The notes under the pieces were generated by a model that had not been told where the DNA came from, ran no database searches, and saw only the letters and a list, made by a program, of their open reading frames with translations. A DNA stretch of 64,000 bases from an uncultured Geobacter sp. (GTDB lineage: Bacteria > Desulfobacterota > Desulfuromonadia > Geobacterales > Geobacteraceae), in contig CALABV010000166.1 in the NCBI GenBank assembly GCA_937886325.1, positions 7,350 through 71,349 of the forward strand. Direction: 5' to 3'. This document shows, one piece after another, positions 25,174 to 33,349 of this stretch. Made by a program: the position numbers and the translations under genes. Positions within the stretch are counted from its first letter, which is position 1, and every line of letters starts with the position of its first letter.

Positions 25174-26376
25174 TCAGACGTTTTCCAGCAGATGTCCCAT
25201 TTTTTCACGCTTGGTCTTGAGATATTTCATGTTGCATACCGTTGCCTCAATCTCAACGGGAACCCGTTCGACAATATCGATTCCGTACCCCTCAAGGCCG
25301 ACCATCTTCTTGGGATTGTTGGTCATGAGCCGGATCCTCTTTGCTCCCAGACTCACCAGTATCTGCGCGCCGATACCGTAATCCCTCAGGTCCGCCTTGA
25401 AACCCAGTTCGATGTTTGCCTCGACCGTGTCTTTACCTTCGTCCTGGAGGGCATACGCCCTGAGCTTGTTCGTCAGGCCGATCCCCCTCCCCTCCTGGCG
25501 CATGTAAAGGATTATTCCCCTTCCTTCCGACTCGATCATCTCCATGGCATGCTGGAGCTGATCACCGCAGTCGCAGCGGCAGCTTCCGAAAACGTCTCCG
25601 GTAAGGCATTCCGAGTGCACCCGCACCAGGACCGGCTCGTCCTTTCGTATTTCCCCCTTTACCAGGGCAAGGTGTTCGAGCTGGTCAACATCATTTTCAA
25701 AGGCAATGGCCCGGAAGTCGCCGAACTTCGTGGGAAGCTGCACCTCCGCGGCGCGCCTCACAAGAGATTCATGCTTCATGCGGTACGCAATCAAATCCCG
25801 TATGGTGCAAATCTTGAGACCGTGTTCCTTGGCGAATTTCTTCAGGTGGGGCATGCGCGCCATGGTTCCGTCGTCATTCATTATCTCGCAGATAACACCG
25901 GCAGGCTTGAGCCCGGCGAGTCTCGACAGGTCCACCGAGCCCTCGGTCTGACCGGTGCGAACCAAGACCCCGCCGTTTCTGGCACGCAACGGGAATATAT
26001 GACCGGGACGGGAAAGGTCGTCGGATGTTGCGGTATCGGCAACGGCGGTCAGTATCGTATGAGCCCTGTCCGCGGCGGAAATGCCCGTGGTCACGCCCTT
26101 TTTCGCCTCAATGGAAACGGTGAAGGCGGTGCTGAAGGGGGAGGTATTATTGTCGACCATGGGGCGGAGCCGCAACGCATCACACTTTTCGGCGGTCAGA
26201 GTCAGGCAGATGAGTCCGCGGCCGTATTTGGCCATGAAATTGATGGCCTCCGGAGTAATCATCTCGGCCGCCATCGTGAGATCACCCTCGTTCTCGCGGT
26301 CTTCATCGTCCACGAGGATGACCATCTTTCCCTGTCGTATATCTTCTATGGCTGCTTCAATCGTTGCTACCGGCAT
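25174..26376 (-). CDS. ribBA: Bifunctional DHBP synthase / GTP cyclohydrolase II
   Basis: This supplies both precursors for lumazine. The N-terminal RibB part (about 1-200) makes dihydroxybutanone phosphate from ribulose 5-phosphate ('ILVDDEDRENEGDL', 'MVDNNTSPFSTAFTVSIEAK', 'RPGHIFPLRAR', 'HTEA'-equivalent 'TGQTEGSVDL'). The C-terminal RibA part (about 205-400) opens GTP, with the zinc site 'SECLTGDVFGSCRCDCG' and 'RQEGRGIGL'. All key residues appear present in both halves. I choose ATG 26376; an in-frame TTG four codons earlier directly abuts AGAGGA and is less likely. It lies 48 bases after ribE. Confidence 0.96.
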   Translation of the reverse strand: MPVATIEAAIEDIRQGKMVILVDDEDRENEGDLTMAAEMITPEAINFMAKYGRGLICLTLTAEKCDALRLRPMVDNNTSPFSTAFTVSIEAKKGVTTGISAADRAHTILTAVADTATSDDLSRPGHIFPLRARNGGVLVRTGQTEGSVDLSRLAGLKPAGVICEIMNDDGTMARMPHLKKFAKEHGLKICTIRDLIAYRMKHESLVRRAAEVQLPTKFGDFRAIAFENDVDQLEHLALVKGEIRKDEPVLVRVHSECLTGDVFGSCRCDCGDQLQHAMEMIESEGRGIILYMRQEGRGIGLTNKLRAYALQDEGKDTVEANIELGFKADLRDYGIGAQILVSLGAKRIRLMTNNPKKMVGLEGYGIDIVERVPVEIEATVCNMKYLKTKREKMGHLLENV

Positions 26377-26424
26377 GGTATTTTGCAATCCTCTTTTCTT
26401 TGCGGGTCGGAATAGTAGTGTATC

Positions 26425-27072
26425 TCACAAAAAGCCGCTTTTCGCAAGCAGTTCCAGCGAAACACCCTTTCCGCCACCCTCTCTTCCCCCAACAAGGAGA
26501 CGTTCCACGTACTTCCCGATGAGATCGGTTTCGATATTCACTTCATCTCCCGGTACCCGCAACCGAAGGGTGGTCATGCCCGCCGTATGGGGGATGATAT
26601 TCACCGAAAACCCGTCACCGGAAACGGTATTGACGGTGAGGCTGATGCCGTCGATCGCCACCGAACCTTTCTCGATGAAGTAGCGGGTGAAGCGTTCGGG
26701 GAGGCGGAAGGAAAAAACGAGATTTCCGGACACCTCTCGCCTCTCCCTGACAACCGCTATACAGTCAACATGACCGCTCACCAGGTGCCCGCCCAACCGA
26801 TCGCCCATGCGGAGCGCCCGTTCCAGATTGACCGCCGATCCGGTATGGATCCCCCTGAAGGTTGTCCGTTCCATGGTCTCCGGTGACACATCGAAGGAAA
26901 GCAGACCCGCTCCCTTCTCCACGACGGTCAGACACACGCCGTTCACGGCTATTGAGTCCCCGAGCCGGATATCCTCCCTGGGAAGCCCGGTCAAAACACG
27001 CAAGCGGGCGCCGGCGCCCAGCCGATCAAGTCCCGAAACTTTTCCCACATCTTCAATCAAGCCAGTGAACAT
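26425..27072 (-). CDS. ribE: Riboflavin synthase, alpha chain
   Basis: RibE dismutates two lumazines into riboflavin. The 215-residue protein starts 'MFTGLIEDVGKV' at 27072 and has the two tandem lumazine-binding barrels, the first with 'SIAVNGVCLTVVE' and the second with 'SVAIDGISLTVNTV'; the conserved 'GGHLVSGHVD' lies between. The stop of ribD (TAA) and this ATG share one base (TAATG), so translation is coupled. The longer open frame extending to 27432 overlaps ribD and is not used. The last 30 residues (Gly-rich 'VGGREGGGKG') form an extra tail. Confidence 0.96.
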   Translation of the reverse strand: MFTGLIEDVGKVSGLDRLGAGARLRVLTGLPREDIRLGDSIAVNGVCLTVVEKGAGLLSFDVSPETMERTTFRGIHTGSAVNLERALRMGDRLGGHLVSGHVDCIAVVRERREVSGNLVFSFRLPERFTRYFIEKGSVAIDGISLTVNTVSGDGFSVNIIPHTAGMTTLRLRVPGDEVNIETDLIGKYVERLLVGGREGGGKGVSLELLAKSGFL

Positions 27073-28169
27073 TATCTCTCCGGATATCCCTTGACAAGTA
27101 TGTCCCCGTCGAACCTCGTCACCGTCACATCCCGCACCCGAAGCGCGTCCGACATCCGCTCCGGCCCCGCTCCGGCGCAAAGCCCGAATCCGTCCTCCGC
27201 TCCGAGGATTTTGGGCGCATAGAAAAGCAGATACTTGTCGATTATTCCCGTGCGCAGGGCGGTTCCGACCAGTTCCCTGCCGCCTTCGAGGAGAACCGAT
27301 TGAACCCCTCGCGCACCCAGTTTGCTCAACAGGTCCTCCAGATCCACCCTTCCATCCGACTCCCGGCACGCAAGTATCTCTGCTCCTGCTTCGGCAAGAG
27401 CACGGGCCCGCGGTGAGTCCGAGTGGACACAAGCGATGAGTGTTTTCGCCGGAGACTTCACTGCAAAGAGCGCTGCCGAGGGAGGCGTGCGCAGCCGACT
27501 GTCGACAATGACGCGCAGGGGATCCCTGCCCCGTGCGCCCATCCTGCAGGTGAGTTGGGGATCATCAGCCAGCACGGTGCCGACACCCACCATCACGGCA
27601 TCAACCATTGCCCTAAGCCTGTGAACGTATCTCCTTGATCTTTCGTTGGTCACCCATTTCGAATCCCCGGTTACCGTGGCGGTCTTGCCGTCAAGGGTCA
27701 TGGCGCTCTTCAGGATGACGAACGGCAAGCCGGTGGTCACGTGCTTGATGAAGGGCTCGTTCACCACTCGGCATTCCTCCTCCATGATACCGCCCTCAAC
27801 ATCAATACCGGCATCGCGGAGAGCAGCCATTCCCCTTCCGCTGACAAGGGGATTCGGGTCCGTCATGCCCACGAAAACCCGAGCCACCCCGGCGCGGATC
27901 AGCGCCTCGGTGCAGGGGGGGGTTTTACCGTAATGGGCGCAGGGTTCCAGGGTAACGAAGACATCTGCGCCACGCGCCCGTTCACCGGCCATGCGCAGCG
28001 CATGCACTTCCGCATGGGGAGTCCCCGCCTTCCGATGCCAACCCTCGCCGACAATTTCGTTGTTTAGAACAACGACACAACCCACGGCGGGGTTTGGCGA
28101 AGTCTTTCCGACACCACGCCGCGCAAGAAGAAGCGCACGTTTCATCATTCTGCCGCAATGATCATTCAT
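27072..28169 (-). CDS. ribD: Bifunctional riboflavin biosynthesis deaminase/reductase
   Basis: RibD deaminates and then reduces the GTP-derived pyrimidine. In the 365-residue protein, the N-terminal deaminase (1-145) has 'TSPNPAVGCVVV', the zinc site 'HAEVHALRMAG' and 'LEPCAHYGKTPPCTEALI'. The C-terminal reductase (about 147-365) has 'LPFVILKSAMTLDGKTAT', 'VDAVMVGVGTVLADDPQLT' and 'SVLLEGGRELVGTAL'. It begins a coupled ribD-ribE-ribBA-ribH set, about 100 bases after nrdR. I saw no FMN riboswitch in front of any gene of the set. Confidence 0.96.
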   Translation of the reverse strand: MNDHCGRMMKRALLLARRGVGKTSPNPAVGCVVVLNNEIVGEGWHRKAGTPHAEVHALRMAGERARGADVFVTLEPCAHYGKTPPCTEALIRAGVARVFVGMTDPNPLVSGRGMAALRDAGIDVEGGIMEEECRVVNEPFIKHVTTGLPFVILKSAMTLDGKTATVTGDSKWVTNERSRRYVHRLRAMVDAVMVGVGTVLADDPQLTCRMGARGRDPLRVIVDSRLRTPPSAALFAVKSPAKTLIACVHSDSPRARALAEAGAEILACRESDGRVDLEDLLSKLGARGVQSVLLEGGRELVGTALRTGIIDKYLLFYAPKILGAEDGFGLCAGAGPERMSDALRVRDVTVTRFDGDILVKGYPER

Positions 28170-28269
28170 GGTCGGGAGTACCGGTGGATGGTGAAAAGAG
28201 AAGGGTAAAAGCCATGCCGGGGATGGATCCGTTCCCTGTTGTCGGTGGATTGAATATAAAGAGACAAAA

Positions 28270-28731
28270 TCAGCACCGTGTTCCCTTCAGCAGGTCCTGA
28301 AGCTCGGACATGAATTCGTTGATGTCCCGGAAAGAGCGGTAGACCGACGCAAACCGCACATAGGCGACCTCATCGATCTCGTGCAGCTCCGCCATCACCC
28401 ATTCACCAATCGTGGTTGTCGGGATCTCGCGCTCACCCCCCTCCTGGAGCTTTCCTTCGAGCCGGTCAACCATCCGCTCGATGGTTTCCACCGAAACCGG
28501 ACGCTTTTCGCAGGCTTTCTTGATCCCGGCTATCAGCTTCAGCCGATCAAAGGGTTCACGACGCCCGTCCTTTTTCAGGACCATGGGAAGGATCTCTTCG
28601 ACTCGCTCGTGTGATGTAAAGCGCTTGCCGCAGACCTCACACTCACGGCGGCGGCGGATGGTCGTTCCGTCCTTGTCGGGGCGCGAATCGACGACCTTGC
28701 TGCTGGGGTGAAGACAGAAGGGACATCTCAT
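28270..28731 (-). CDS. nrdR: Transcriptional repressor NrdR
   Basis: NrdR represses ribonucleotide reductase genes according to the dATP/ATP level. The 153-residue protein has an N-terminal zinc ribbon ('MRCPFC' and 'CEVCGKRF', flanking 'TTIRRRRE', the DNA-contact part) and an ATP-cone domain ('MVLKKDGRREPFDRLKLIAGI'), ending with 'VAYVRFASVYRSFRDINEF'. Its ATG overlaps the stop of the dCMP deaminase gene (ATGA), so the two nucleotide-metabolism genes are coupled. Targets (NrdR boxes) would lie elsewhere in the genome. Confidence 0.97.
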   Translation of the reverse strand: MRCPFCLHPSSKVVDSRPDKDGTTIRRRRECEVCGKRFTSHERVEEILPMVLKKDGRREPFDRLKLIAGIKKACEKRPVSVETIERMVDRLEGKLQEGGEREIPTTTIGEWVMAELHEIDEVAYVRFASVYRSFRDINEFMSELQDLLKGTRC

Positions 28732-29201
28732 TGGCAGCTCCCTTTCTCCTGACCGGACTCGTCGAACATCTTCGTTTCAATGCCCGCTTCCTCGATCATT
28801 TCCTCGGCAAGCTGATCGGGATACCCCTGCGCGTAAACAATGCGCAGTATCCCGGCATTAATGAGCATTTTCGTGCAGATTATGCACGGCATGGTCGTGC
28901 AGTAGAGGGTGGCGCCGTTGATATTGGTGCCGTGCTTGGCCGCCTGGATGATCGCATTCTGCTCCGCGTGAAGCCCGCGACACAGCTCGTGACGTTCGCC
29001 GGACTGAACGGCCATCCTCTCACGCAGGCACCCCACATCAAGGCAGTGGGCCACCCCGGACGGAGCGCCGTTGTAACCGGTCGCGAGGATGTTCTTATCC
29101 TTGACCAGAACGGCGCCGACCGACCTGCGCATGCAGGTGGATCGCCTTGCCACGAGGCGGGTTATTTCCATGAAGTATTCATCCCACGCGGGTCTTTTCA
29201 T
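28728..29201 (-). CDS. comEB: dCMP deaminase (ComEB family)
   Basis: The enzyme turns dCMP into dUMP, the precursor of dTMP. The 157-residue zinc protein has 'RRSVGAVLVKDKNILATGYNGAP', the zinc and catalytic motif 'GLHAEQNAI' and 'MPCIICTKMLI', with the extra Cys-rich insert ('CLDVGCLRERM') typical of dCMP deaminases. ATG 29201 ('MKRPAWDEYFMEI') is preferred; a second ATG four codons upstream is possible. It is the first gene of the nrdR-rib-nusB-hom run. Confidence 0.94.
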   Translation of the reverse strand: MKRPAWDEYFMEITRLVARRSTCMRRSVGAVLVKDKNILATGYNGAPSGVAHCLDVGCLRERMAVQSGERHELCRGLHAEQNAIIQAAKHGTNINGATLYCTTMPCIICTKMLINAGILRIVYAQGYPDQLAEEMIEEAGIETKMFDESGQEKGSCQ

Positions 29202-29292
29202 AGGAATGTCCACGGTTCATCGAAGTGTTCAAAGGATAGACCAAATACACACGGCAGGTCAAGAAAAGAGGGCCGGGGAGGGGTTCGCCACA

Positions 29293-29673
29293 CTACTCTT
29301 CGCGGGGCACGGAACGCCGTTTCCTTTTCAGGGTTTCCATCCTCTTCTCCAGAACCCTCGCCACACGCTCTCGCCGGGGAACCGCTGTGGCAATCCTTTT
29401 CCTGACAACCCGCTCCCTCTTTGCCAACGCTTTCCGGAGTCTCTCCATGGCCAGTTCGCGATTCTGTGACTGAGAGCGCCGTTCGCTCGCCTGAACGACG
29501 ATACCGGTCGGAATGTGACGAATCCGGACCGCCGAATCCGTTACATTCCGGTGTTGGCCGCCGGGACCGGAACCACGGAAAAACTCTATCCTGATATCGG
29601 ATTCCTTCAGTTCCACATCCGCTCCCGAAATTGAATGATTTGAAAAGGGATATACTTTATCGCGACAAACCAT
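29293..29673 (-). CDS. Small GGQ-domain release-factor-like protein
   Basis: A 126-residue protein holding only the peptidyl-tRNA hydrolysis domain of class I release factors. The motif 'RGSGPGGQHRNVTDSAVRI' carries the catalytic GGQ, and the following 'HIPTGIVVQASERRSQSQNRELAMERL' is the usual RF continuation. The C-terminus is a basic tail rich in Arg and Lys ('KRKRRSVPREE'), as in ArfB/YaeJ and related ribosome-rescue factors, where it enters the mRNA channel. There is no codon-recognition domain. It probably rescues stalled ribosomes. ATG 29673 is the chosen start; a second ATG five codons upstream is possible, and neither has a good ribosome site. Confidence 0.82.
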   Translation of the reverse strand: MVCRDKVYPFSNHSISGADVELKESDIRIEFFRGSGPGGQHRNVTDSAVRIRHIPTGIVVQASERRSQSQNRELAMERLRKALAKRERVVRKRIATAVPRRERVARVLEKRMETLKRKRRSVPREE

Positions 29674-29782
29674 GCCTTTGCAAGGCATTTAGCGGTGTGT
29701 TTCAAGCCGTATGGCGAAACATTCTTCACGGCGCATTTTCTCATTCCGTCAAGGAATTTTTCCCCGGCATATATCTGTATGA

Positions 29783-29809
29783 TTGACACGCGCCTTTGTG
29801 GGGTATAAT
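29783..29809 (+). promoter_or_regulatory. Promoter with perfect -35 and -10 boxes (15-bp spacing) for the HD-domain gene
   Basis: TTGACA (29783-29788) and TATAAT (29804-29809) both match consensus fully, but are 15 bp apart; the overlapping TAATAA at 29806 gives 17 bp. Transcription would begin near 29816. An in-frame TTG at 29796 therefore lies upstream of the RNA start and cannot be the translation start. Confidence 0.65.
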
Positions 29810-29840
29810 AATACGCCTGTCACGGAAAAACGGGTACCCT

Positions 29841-30386
29841 TTGGACGCATTATCACTCCTGAAAAAATATTTCGCCGGAAATCGGAACGCCTTTGAGATC
29901 GTGCTGGAGCACAGCACGATGGTTACCGAGAAGGCCGTCGCCATTGCCAGGGACTTCTCAAACCCCTCGATAGACCTGCGTCTCGTGGAGGAGGCAGCGC
30001 TTCTTCACGACATCGGCGTATCGCGGACAAACTCTCCCCGAATCGGCTGCCACGGCGCATCACCCTACATCTGTCACGGCATCCTGGGAAGAGAGATCCT
30101 GGAATCGGAAGGCTTCCCATTCCATGCCCTCGTATGTGAGCGTCATATCGGTGTCGGAATAGGGGTCAAGGATATTGTGCAACAACAACTCCCCCTCCCC
30201 AAACGGGACATGATACCGATCACCCTTGAAGAAAAGATCGTCTGCTTTGCCGACTTGTTCTATTCGAAAAGACCGGGGATGCTCAGAACAGAGAAGAGTC
30301 CGGACGACATCAGAACCGGCCTCCGGAAGCACGGCGTTCACAAGGTGGCGATTTTCGAAACCTGGTTCAAGGAGTTCTTGGGCTGA
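29841..30386 (+). CDS. HD-domain phosphohydrolase
   Basis: A 181-residue protein of the HD superfamily. The metal-binding motif is split as usual: 'LEHSTMVTEKAVAIA' (first His), 'LLHDIGVSRTNSP' (HD) and a later His in 'HALVCERHIGVG'. Such small HDIG-type enzymes hydrolyse phosphoester bonds of nucleotides or related compounds; the substrate is not evident. The start is taken as TTG 29841 ('LDALSLLKKYFAG') because the promoter excludes earlier codons and there is no ATG before the HD motif. The leader is about 25 bases, and the ribosome site is weak. Confidence 0.8.
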   Translation: MDALSLLKKYFAGNRNAFEIVLEHSTMVTEKAVAIARDFSNPSIDLRLVEEAALLHDIGVSRTNSPRIGCHGASPYICHGILGREILESEGFPFHALVCERHIGVGIGVKDIVQQQLPLPKRDMIPITLEEKIVCFADLFYSKRPGMLRTEKSPDDIRTGLRKHGVHKVAIFETWFKEFLG

Positions 30387-30472
30387 CCTCGGCGGACGGC
30401 GCCCTCCCCTTGCAGCCACACGATGACTCCACCGCACATGCCGGTAAAACCATTTCTGAGGAGAGACCAACC

Positions 30473-31195
30473 GTGATCACGTACCTACCCTACATTCTCA
30501 TCGCGCTCCTTGCTATCGTATTCTTCATACTCCTGCGCCTCCAGGCCGGCGCCGCGAAAAAACCCCTGGCGGAAATCGAAAAGCGTCTCTCCTCGCTGGA
30601 GAACAGGTTGTCGTCCGTTGACAGCGCATTTCGGGATGAGATCAGGAAATCAGGAGAAGAAAAAGACCTGAAGATGAGCCAACTCCGTGAAGAACTGCGT
30701 TCGGTCCTGAACTCCTTCGTGGAAAACACCGGGAAAAAGCTTGCGGAGAACGCCGCTGCCCAGAAGAGTCGTTTTGATGAGATTTCCGACGCAGTCGCCT
30801 CGCTTCAGCGGCAGGCGCATCGGGAAGCCGTGCGGAAGCCGCTGATTGAAATGCCTGCCGAAGAGACAACACCGGTCACGACTCACCCGGTTGCAACGCC
30901 GCCCGTTGAAAGTCCCCCGGTTGAGAAACCGGCCGCGGCCGAGTCGCCTGCCCATGCCAAGGCGAAGCGGCTGGCCCGCCTGATTGTATCCGATATCGTG
31001 CTCTACAATCAGGCCGCCGTTGAAGACGGCGTCCGGAACAACACCTTTGCGGAAGTCCTGGCCCACGATATCAGGGAGGCACGCACCCTCTATGCGCAAC
31101 GGGTCCCCGATGAGATCAGGAACGCCACGACCTACCTGGATGACGCATTCGAGGAACTCATCGCCCGCAAGAAACGTGAACTGAACATCAGCTGA
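30473..31195 (+). CDS. Membrane-anchored coiled-coil protein of unknown function
   Basis: A 240-residue protein starts at GTG 30473 (AGGAG ten bases before). The N-terminus is a single hydrophobic anchor ('YLPYILIALLAIVFFILLRL'). It is followed by a long coiled coil (about 30-115, heptad pattern 'EIEKRLSSLENRLSSVDSAF'), a Pro/Val/Thr-rich low-complexity linker (about 125-155), and a conserved-looking C-terminal helical domain ('RLARLIVSDIVLYNQAAVEDG', 'HDIREARTLYAQRVPDEIR'). That C-terminal domain also occurs, as I recall, attached to zinc-ribbon or TPR parts in related bacteria. Function is unknown. It is followed by a terminator-like hairpin. Confidence 0.75.
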   Translation: MITYLPYILIALLAIVFFILLRLQAGAAKKPLAEIEKRLSSLENRLSSVDSAFRDEIRKSGEEKDLKMSQLREELRSVLNSFVENTGKKLAENAAAQKSRFDEISDAVASLQRQAHREAVRKPLIEMPAEETTPVTTHPVATPPVESPPVEKPAAAESPAHAKAKRLARLIVSDIVLYNQAAVEDGVRNNTFAEVLAHDIREARTLYAQRVPDEIRNATTYLDDAFEELIARKKRELNIS

Positions 31196-31237
31196 GGGTA
31201 TGCGGCACGAACGCCGCAACGACCGTGAACGAGCAAC

Positions 31238-31285
31238 GCCCGGTGCCCATGCCAGCCCGCATGAGCACTGGGCGTCTTTCTTTTC
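31238..31285 (+). terminator. Probable terminator after the coiled-coil protein gene
   Basis: GCCCGGTGC (31238-31246) pairs with GCACTGGGC (31265-31273) with one G-T pair, followed by the T-rich tract GTCTTTCTTTTC (31274-31285). The 18-base loop makes it less certain than the other terminators in this window. Confidence 0.5.
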
Positions 31286-31432
31286 TCAACGCTGCTTTCC
31301 ATTCTCCCCATCCAGAAACCATCGCCTGCCTCCCTTGCAAAGCTGTAACCGCTATAGGTATCCAATGTTGTATACTGTAAAGTGTCGGTAACGGTTCAAC
31401 AATCCCCGAAGCATCGACAAGGAGAAACTTAC

Positions 31433-32890
31433 ATGACACTACCATCGGCAATAAGAAAAATATCGGATACCGTCTGGGAAATCCCCGTCACCTATAAACC
31501 GGGAATGCTCGTGCCTGCCCGCATCTACTGCACGGAAGGGCTCCTCGGCCGGATGGACGAAGGCGTTTTCGAACAGGTCACCAATGTGGCGTGCCTGCCG
31601 GGCATCATCAACTACGCCTTCTGCATGCCCGACGGTCACTGGGGATACGGCTTTCCCATCGGCGGCATGGCGGCCATGGATCCCGAAACAGGGGTTATTT
31701 CTCCCGGAGGTATCGGGTTCGACATCAACTGCGGCATGCGCCTGGTCCTCACATCTCTCACCTACGACGAAGTCAAACCCGAGCTTCCCCGGCTGGTTGA
31801 CGCACTGTTCTCACGAATCCCCTCCGGAGTAGGCAGCACCGGCTTCGTCAGGATATCCCGTGACGAATTCCGTCTCGTTGCCGAGATGGGTTCTCGCTGG
31901 TGCAAGCGAAACGGCTATGCCTGGCAGGAAGACCTGGAGATGACCGAGGAAGGCGGTTGCTTTTCCGGAGCGGACGCCTCCGCGGTCAGTGAAAAGGCCG
32001 TGGAAAGGGGATTCGACCAGATCGGCACCCTCGGCTCGGGCAACCACTACCTGGAAATCCAGGTTGCGAAGCCGGAAAACATCCATGACGAAGAAACAGC
32101 CCGCGCCTTCGGTTTCACCCTGCCCAACCAGGTGGCGATCATGTTCCACTGCGGCAGCCGCGGCTTCGGACACCAGGTGGCCACGGACTACCTGAAGCTC
32201 TTTCTTGGCGTATGCGGAAAGAAGTACGGTATCCGGGTCAACGATCGGGAGCTGTCCTGCGCACCGTTCCGCGCCCCAGAGGGTCAGGACTATTTCGCGG
32301 CCATGAAATGTGCCGTGAATATGGCCTTTGCCAACCGCCAGGTAATCCTTCACCGCATACGCGAGGTGTTCTCCTCCATTTTCCACCGCTCTCCGGAGGA
32401 CCTGGGCATGCGGATGGTGTACGATGTTGCCCACAACACGGCGAAGCTGGAGCGTCACATGGTGAAGGGCAAGAAGAGGGAAATTCTCGTTCACCGGAAA
32501 GGTGCGACGCGGGCACTGGCTCCGGGCATGGAGGGTCTCCCCGACTGCTACCGGGAAACGGGGCAGCCGGTCATCATCGGCGGCAGCATGGAGACGGGCT
32601 CCTATCTCCTGGCCGGCCTGCCCGGCGGGGAGGAAACCTTCTACACCACGGCCCACGGCAGCGGACGGGCCATGAGCCGCCACCAGGCGAAGAAACTCTT
32701 TCGGGGACAGAAGATCCAGCGGGAGATGGAGGAACGCGGCATCCATGTCCGGACGGCCTCCTGGGGGGCGCTTGCCGAGGAGGCCGGTCCCGCGTACAAG
32801 AACATCGACGAGGTGGTGGAGGCAACGGAACTGGCCGGTCTCAGCAAGAGGGTGATCCGTCTCGTGCCCATCGGCAACATCAAGGGATAG
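31433..32890 (+). CDS. rtcB: tRNA-splicing / RNA repair ligase RtcB
   Basis: RtcB joins RNA 2',3'-cyclic phosphate or 3'-phosphate ends to 5'-OH ends using GTP and Mn2+. The 485-residue protein starts at ATG 31433 after AAGGAG. The metal and guanylate sites are visible: 'PDGHWGYGFPIGG', 'GGIGFDINCGMRLV' (Cys), 'TLGSGNHYLEI', 'FHCGSRGFGHQV', 'DVAHNTAKLERH' and the guanylated His in 'TTAHGSGRAMSR'. It is followed nine bases later by archease, its turnover cofactor. No RtcR-type sigma54 regulator is next to it. Confidence 0.96.
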   Translation: MTLPSAIRKISDTVWEIPVTYKPGMLVPARIYCTEGLLGRMDEGVFEQVTNVACLPGIINYAFCMPDGHWGYGFPIGGMAAMDPETGVISPGGIGFDINCGMRLVLTSLTYDEVKPELPRLVDALFSRIPSGVGSTGFVRISRDEFRLVAEMGSRWCKRNGYAWQEDLEMTEEGGCFSGADASAVSEKAVERGFDQIGTLGSGNHYLEIQVAKPENIHDEETARAFGFTLPNQVAIMFHCGSRGFGHQVATDYLKLFLGVCGKKYGIRVNDRELSCAPFRAPEGQDYFAAMKCAVNMAFANRQVILHRIREVFSSIFHRSPEDLGMRMVYDVAHNTAKLERHMVKGKKREILVHRKGATRALAPGMEGLPDCYRETGQPVIIGGSMETGSYLLAGLPGGEETFYTTAHGSGRAMSRHQAKKLFRGQKIQREMEERGIHVRTASWGALAEEAGPAYKNIDEVVEATELAGLSKRVIRLVPIGNIKG

Positions 32891-32899
32891 GGGTTGAAG

Positions 32900-33331
32900 A
32901 TGCCGTTTCGCTACCTGGAAGACGTTGCCACCGCCGACGCGGCCTTCGAGGCGACGGGGGAGACAATCGAAGAGATGTTTCTCGCCGCGGCTGCAGCGAC
33001 CGTCAACGTGATGGTGGAACACCCGGAAGAGGTCGAGGGGGGTGAGGAGATATCCTTTGAACTTGAGCAAGAGGATCTGGAGATGCTTCTCTTCGACTTC
33101 CTGCAGGAGATCATCTATCTCAAGGATGCACGGAGGCTCCTGCTGCTCGTAGAAGCAGTCGATATCGACATGAAAGCCACGCCCATCCGCCTTTCTGCCC
33201 GGAGCCGGGGAGAAACGATTGACGCGCAGAGGCGCCGGCTGCTGACGGACGTAAAGGCAGTGACCCTCCACCGTTTCGGCATCCGGAGGGATGACCGCGG
33301 CTGGACGGCAACCGTGGTTCTGGATGTGTGA
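32900..33331 (+). CDS. Archease (RtcB cofactor)
   Basis: Archease speeds RtcB guanylylation and allows multiple turnovers. The 143-residue protein starts 'MPFRYLEDVATADAAFEATG', the typical N-terminus with its metal-site Asp. The acidic patch is in 'VEGGEEISFELEQEDLEMLLFDFLQEIIYL', and the C-terminus 'KAVTLHRFGIRRDDRGWTATVVLDV' matches the family ending. The ATG at 32900 follows GGGG six bases earlier; an in-frame TTG two codons before is less likely. It forms an operon with rtcB. Confidence 0.93.
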   Translation: MPFRYLEDVATADAAFEATGETIEEMFLAAAAATVNVMVEHPEEVEGGEEISFELEQEDLEMLLFDFLQEIIYLKDARRLLLLVEAVDIDMKATPIRLSARSRGETIDAQRRRLLTDVKAVTLHRFGIRRDDRGWTATVVLDV

Positions 33332-33349
33332 TTCCCCACTCGCCGCCAA

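Noticed and set aside
26425..27432. A 335-residue version of riboflavin synthase
   Set aside because: The first 120 codons overlap ribD out of frame; riboflavin synthase begins at 'MFTGLIEDVG' (27072), coupled by TAATG.
28170..29292. FMN riboswitch in front of the riboflavin genes
   Set aside because: I looked for the RFN core in the gaps before the dCMP deaminase gene, ribD and ribBA and found no matching conserved stems; the genes seem not to be under this control.
29796..29841. TTG at 29796 as start of the HD-domain protein
   Set aside because: It lies between the -35 and -10 boxes of a consensus promoter, so it would not be in the transcript.
31811..33349. A 512-codon minus-strand open frame opposite rtcB and archease
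   Set aside because: Antisense shadow; the plus-strand proteins contain all catalytic motifs.
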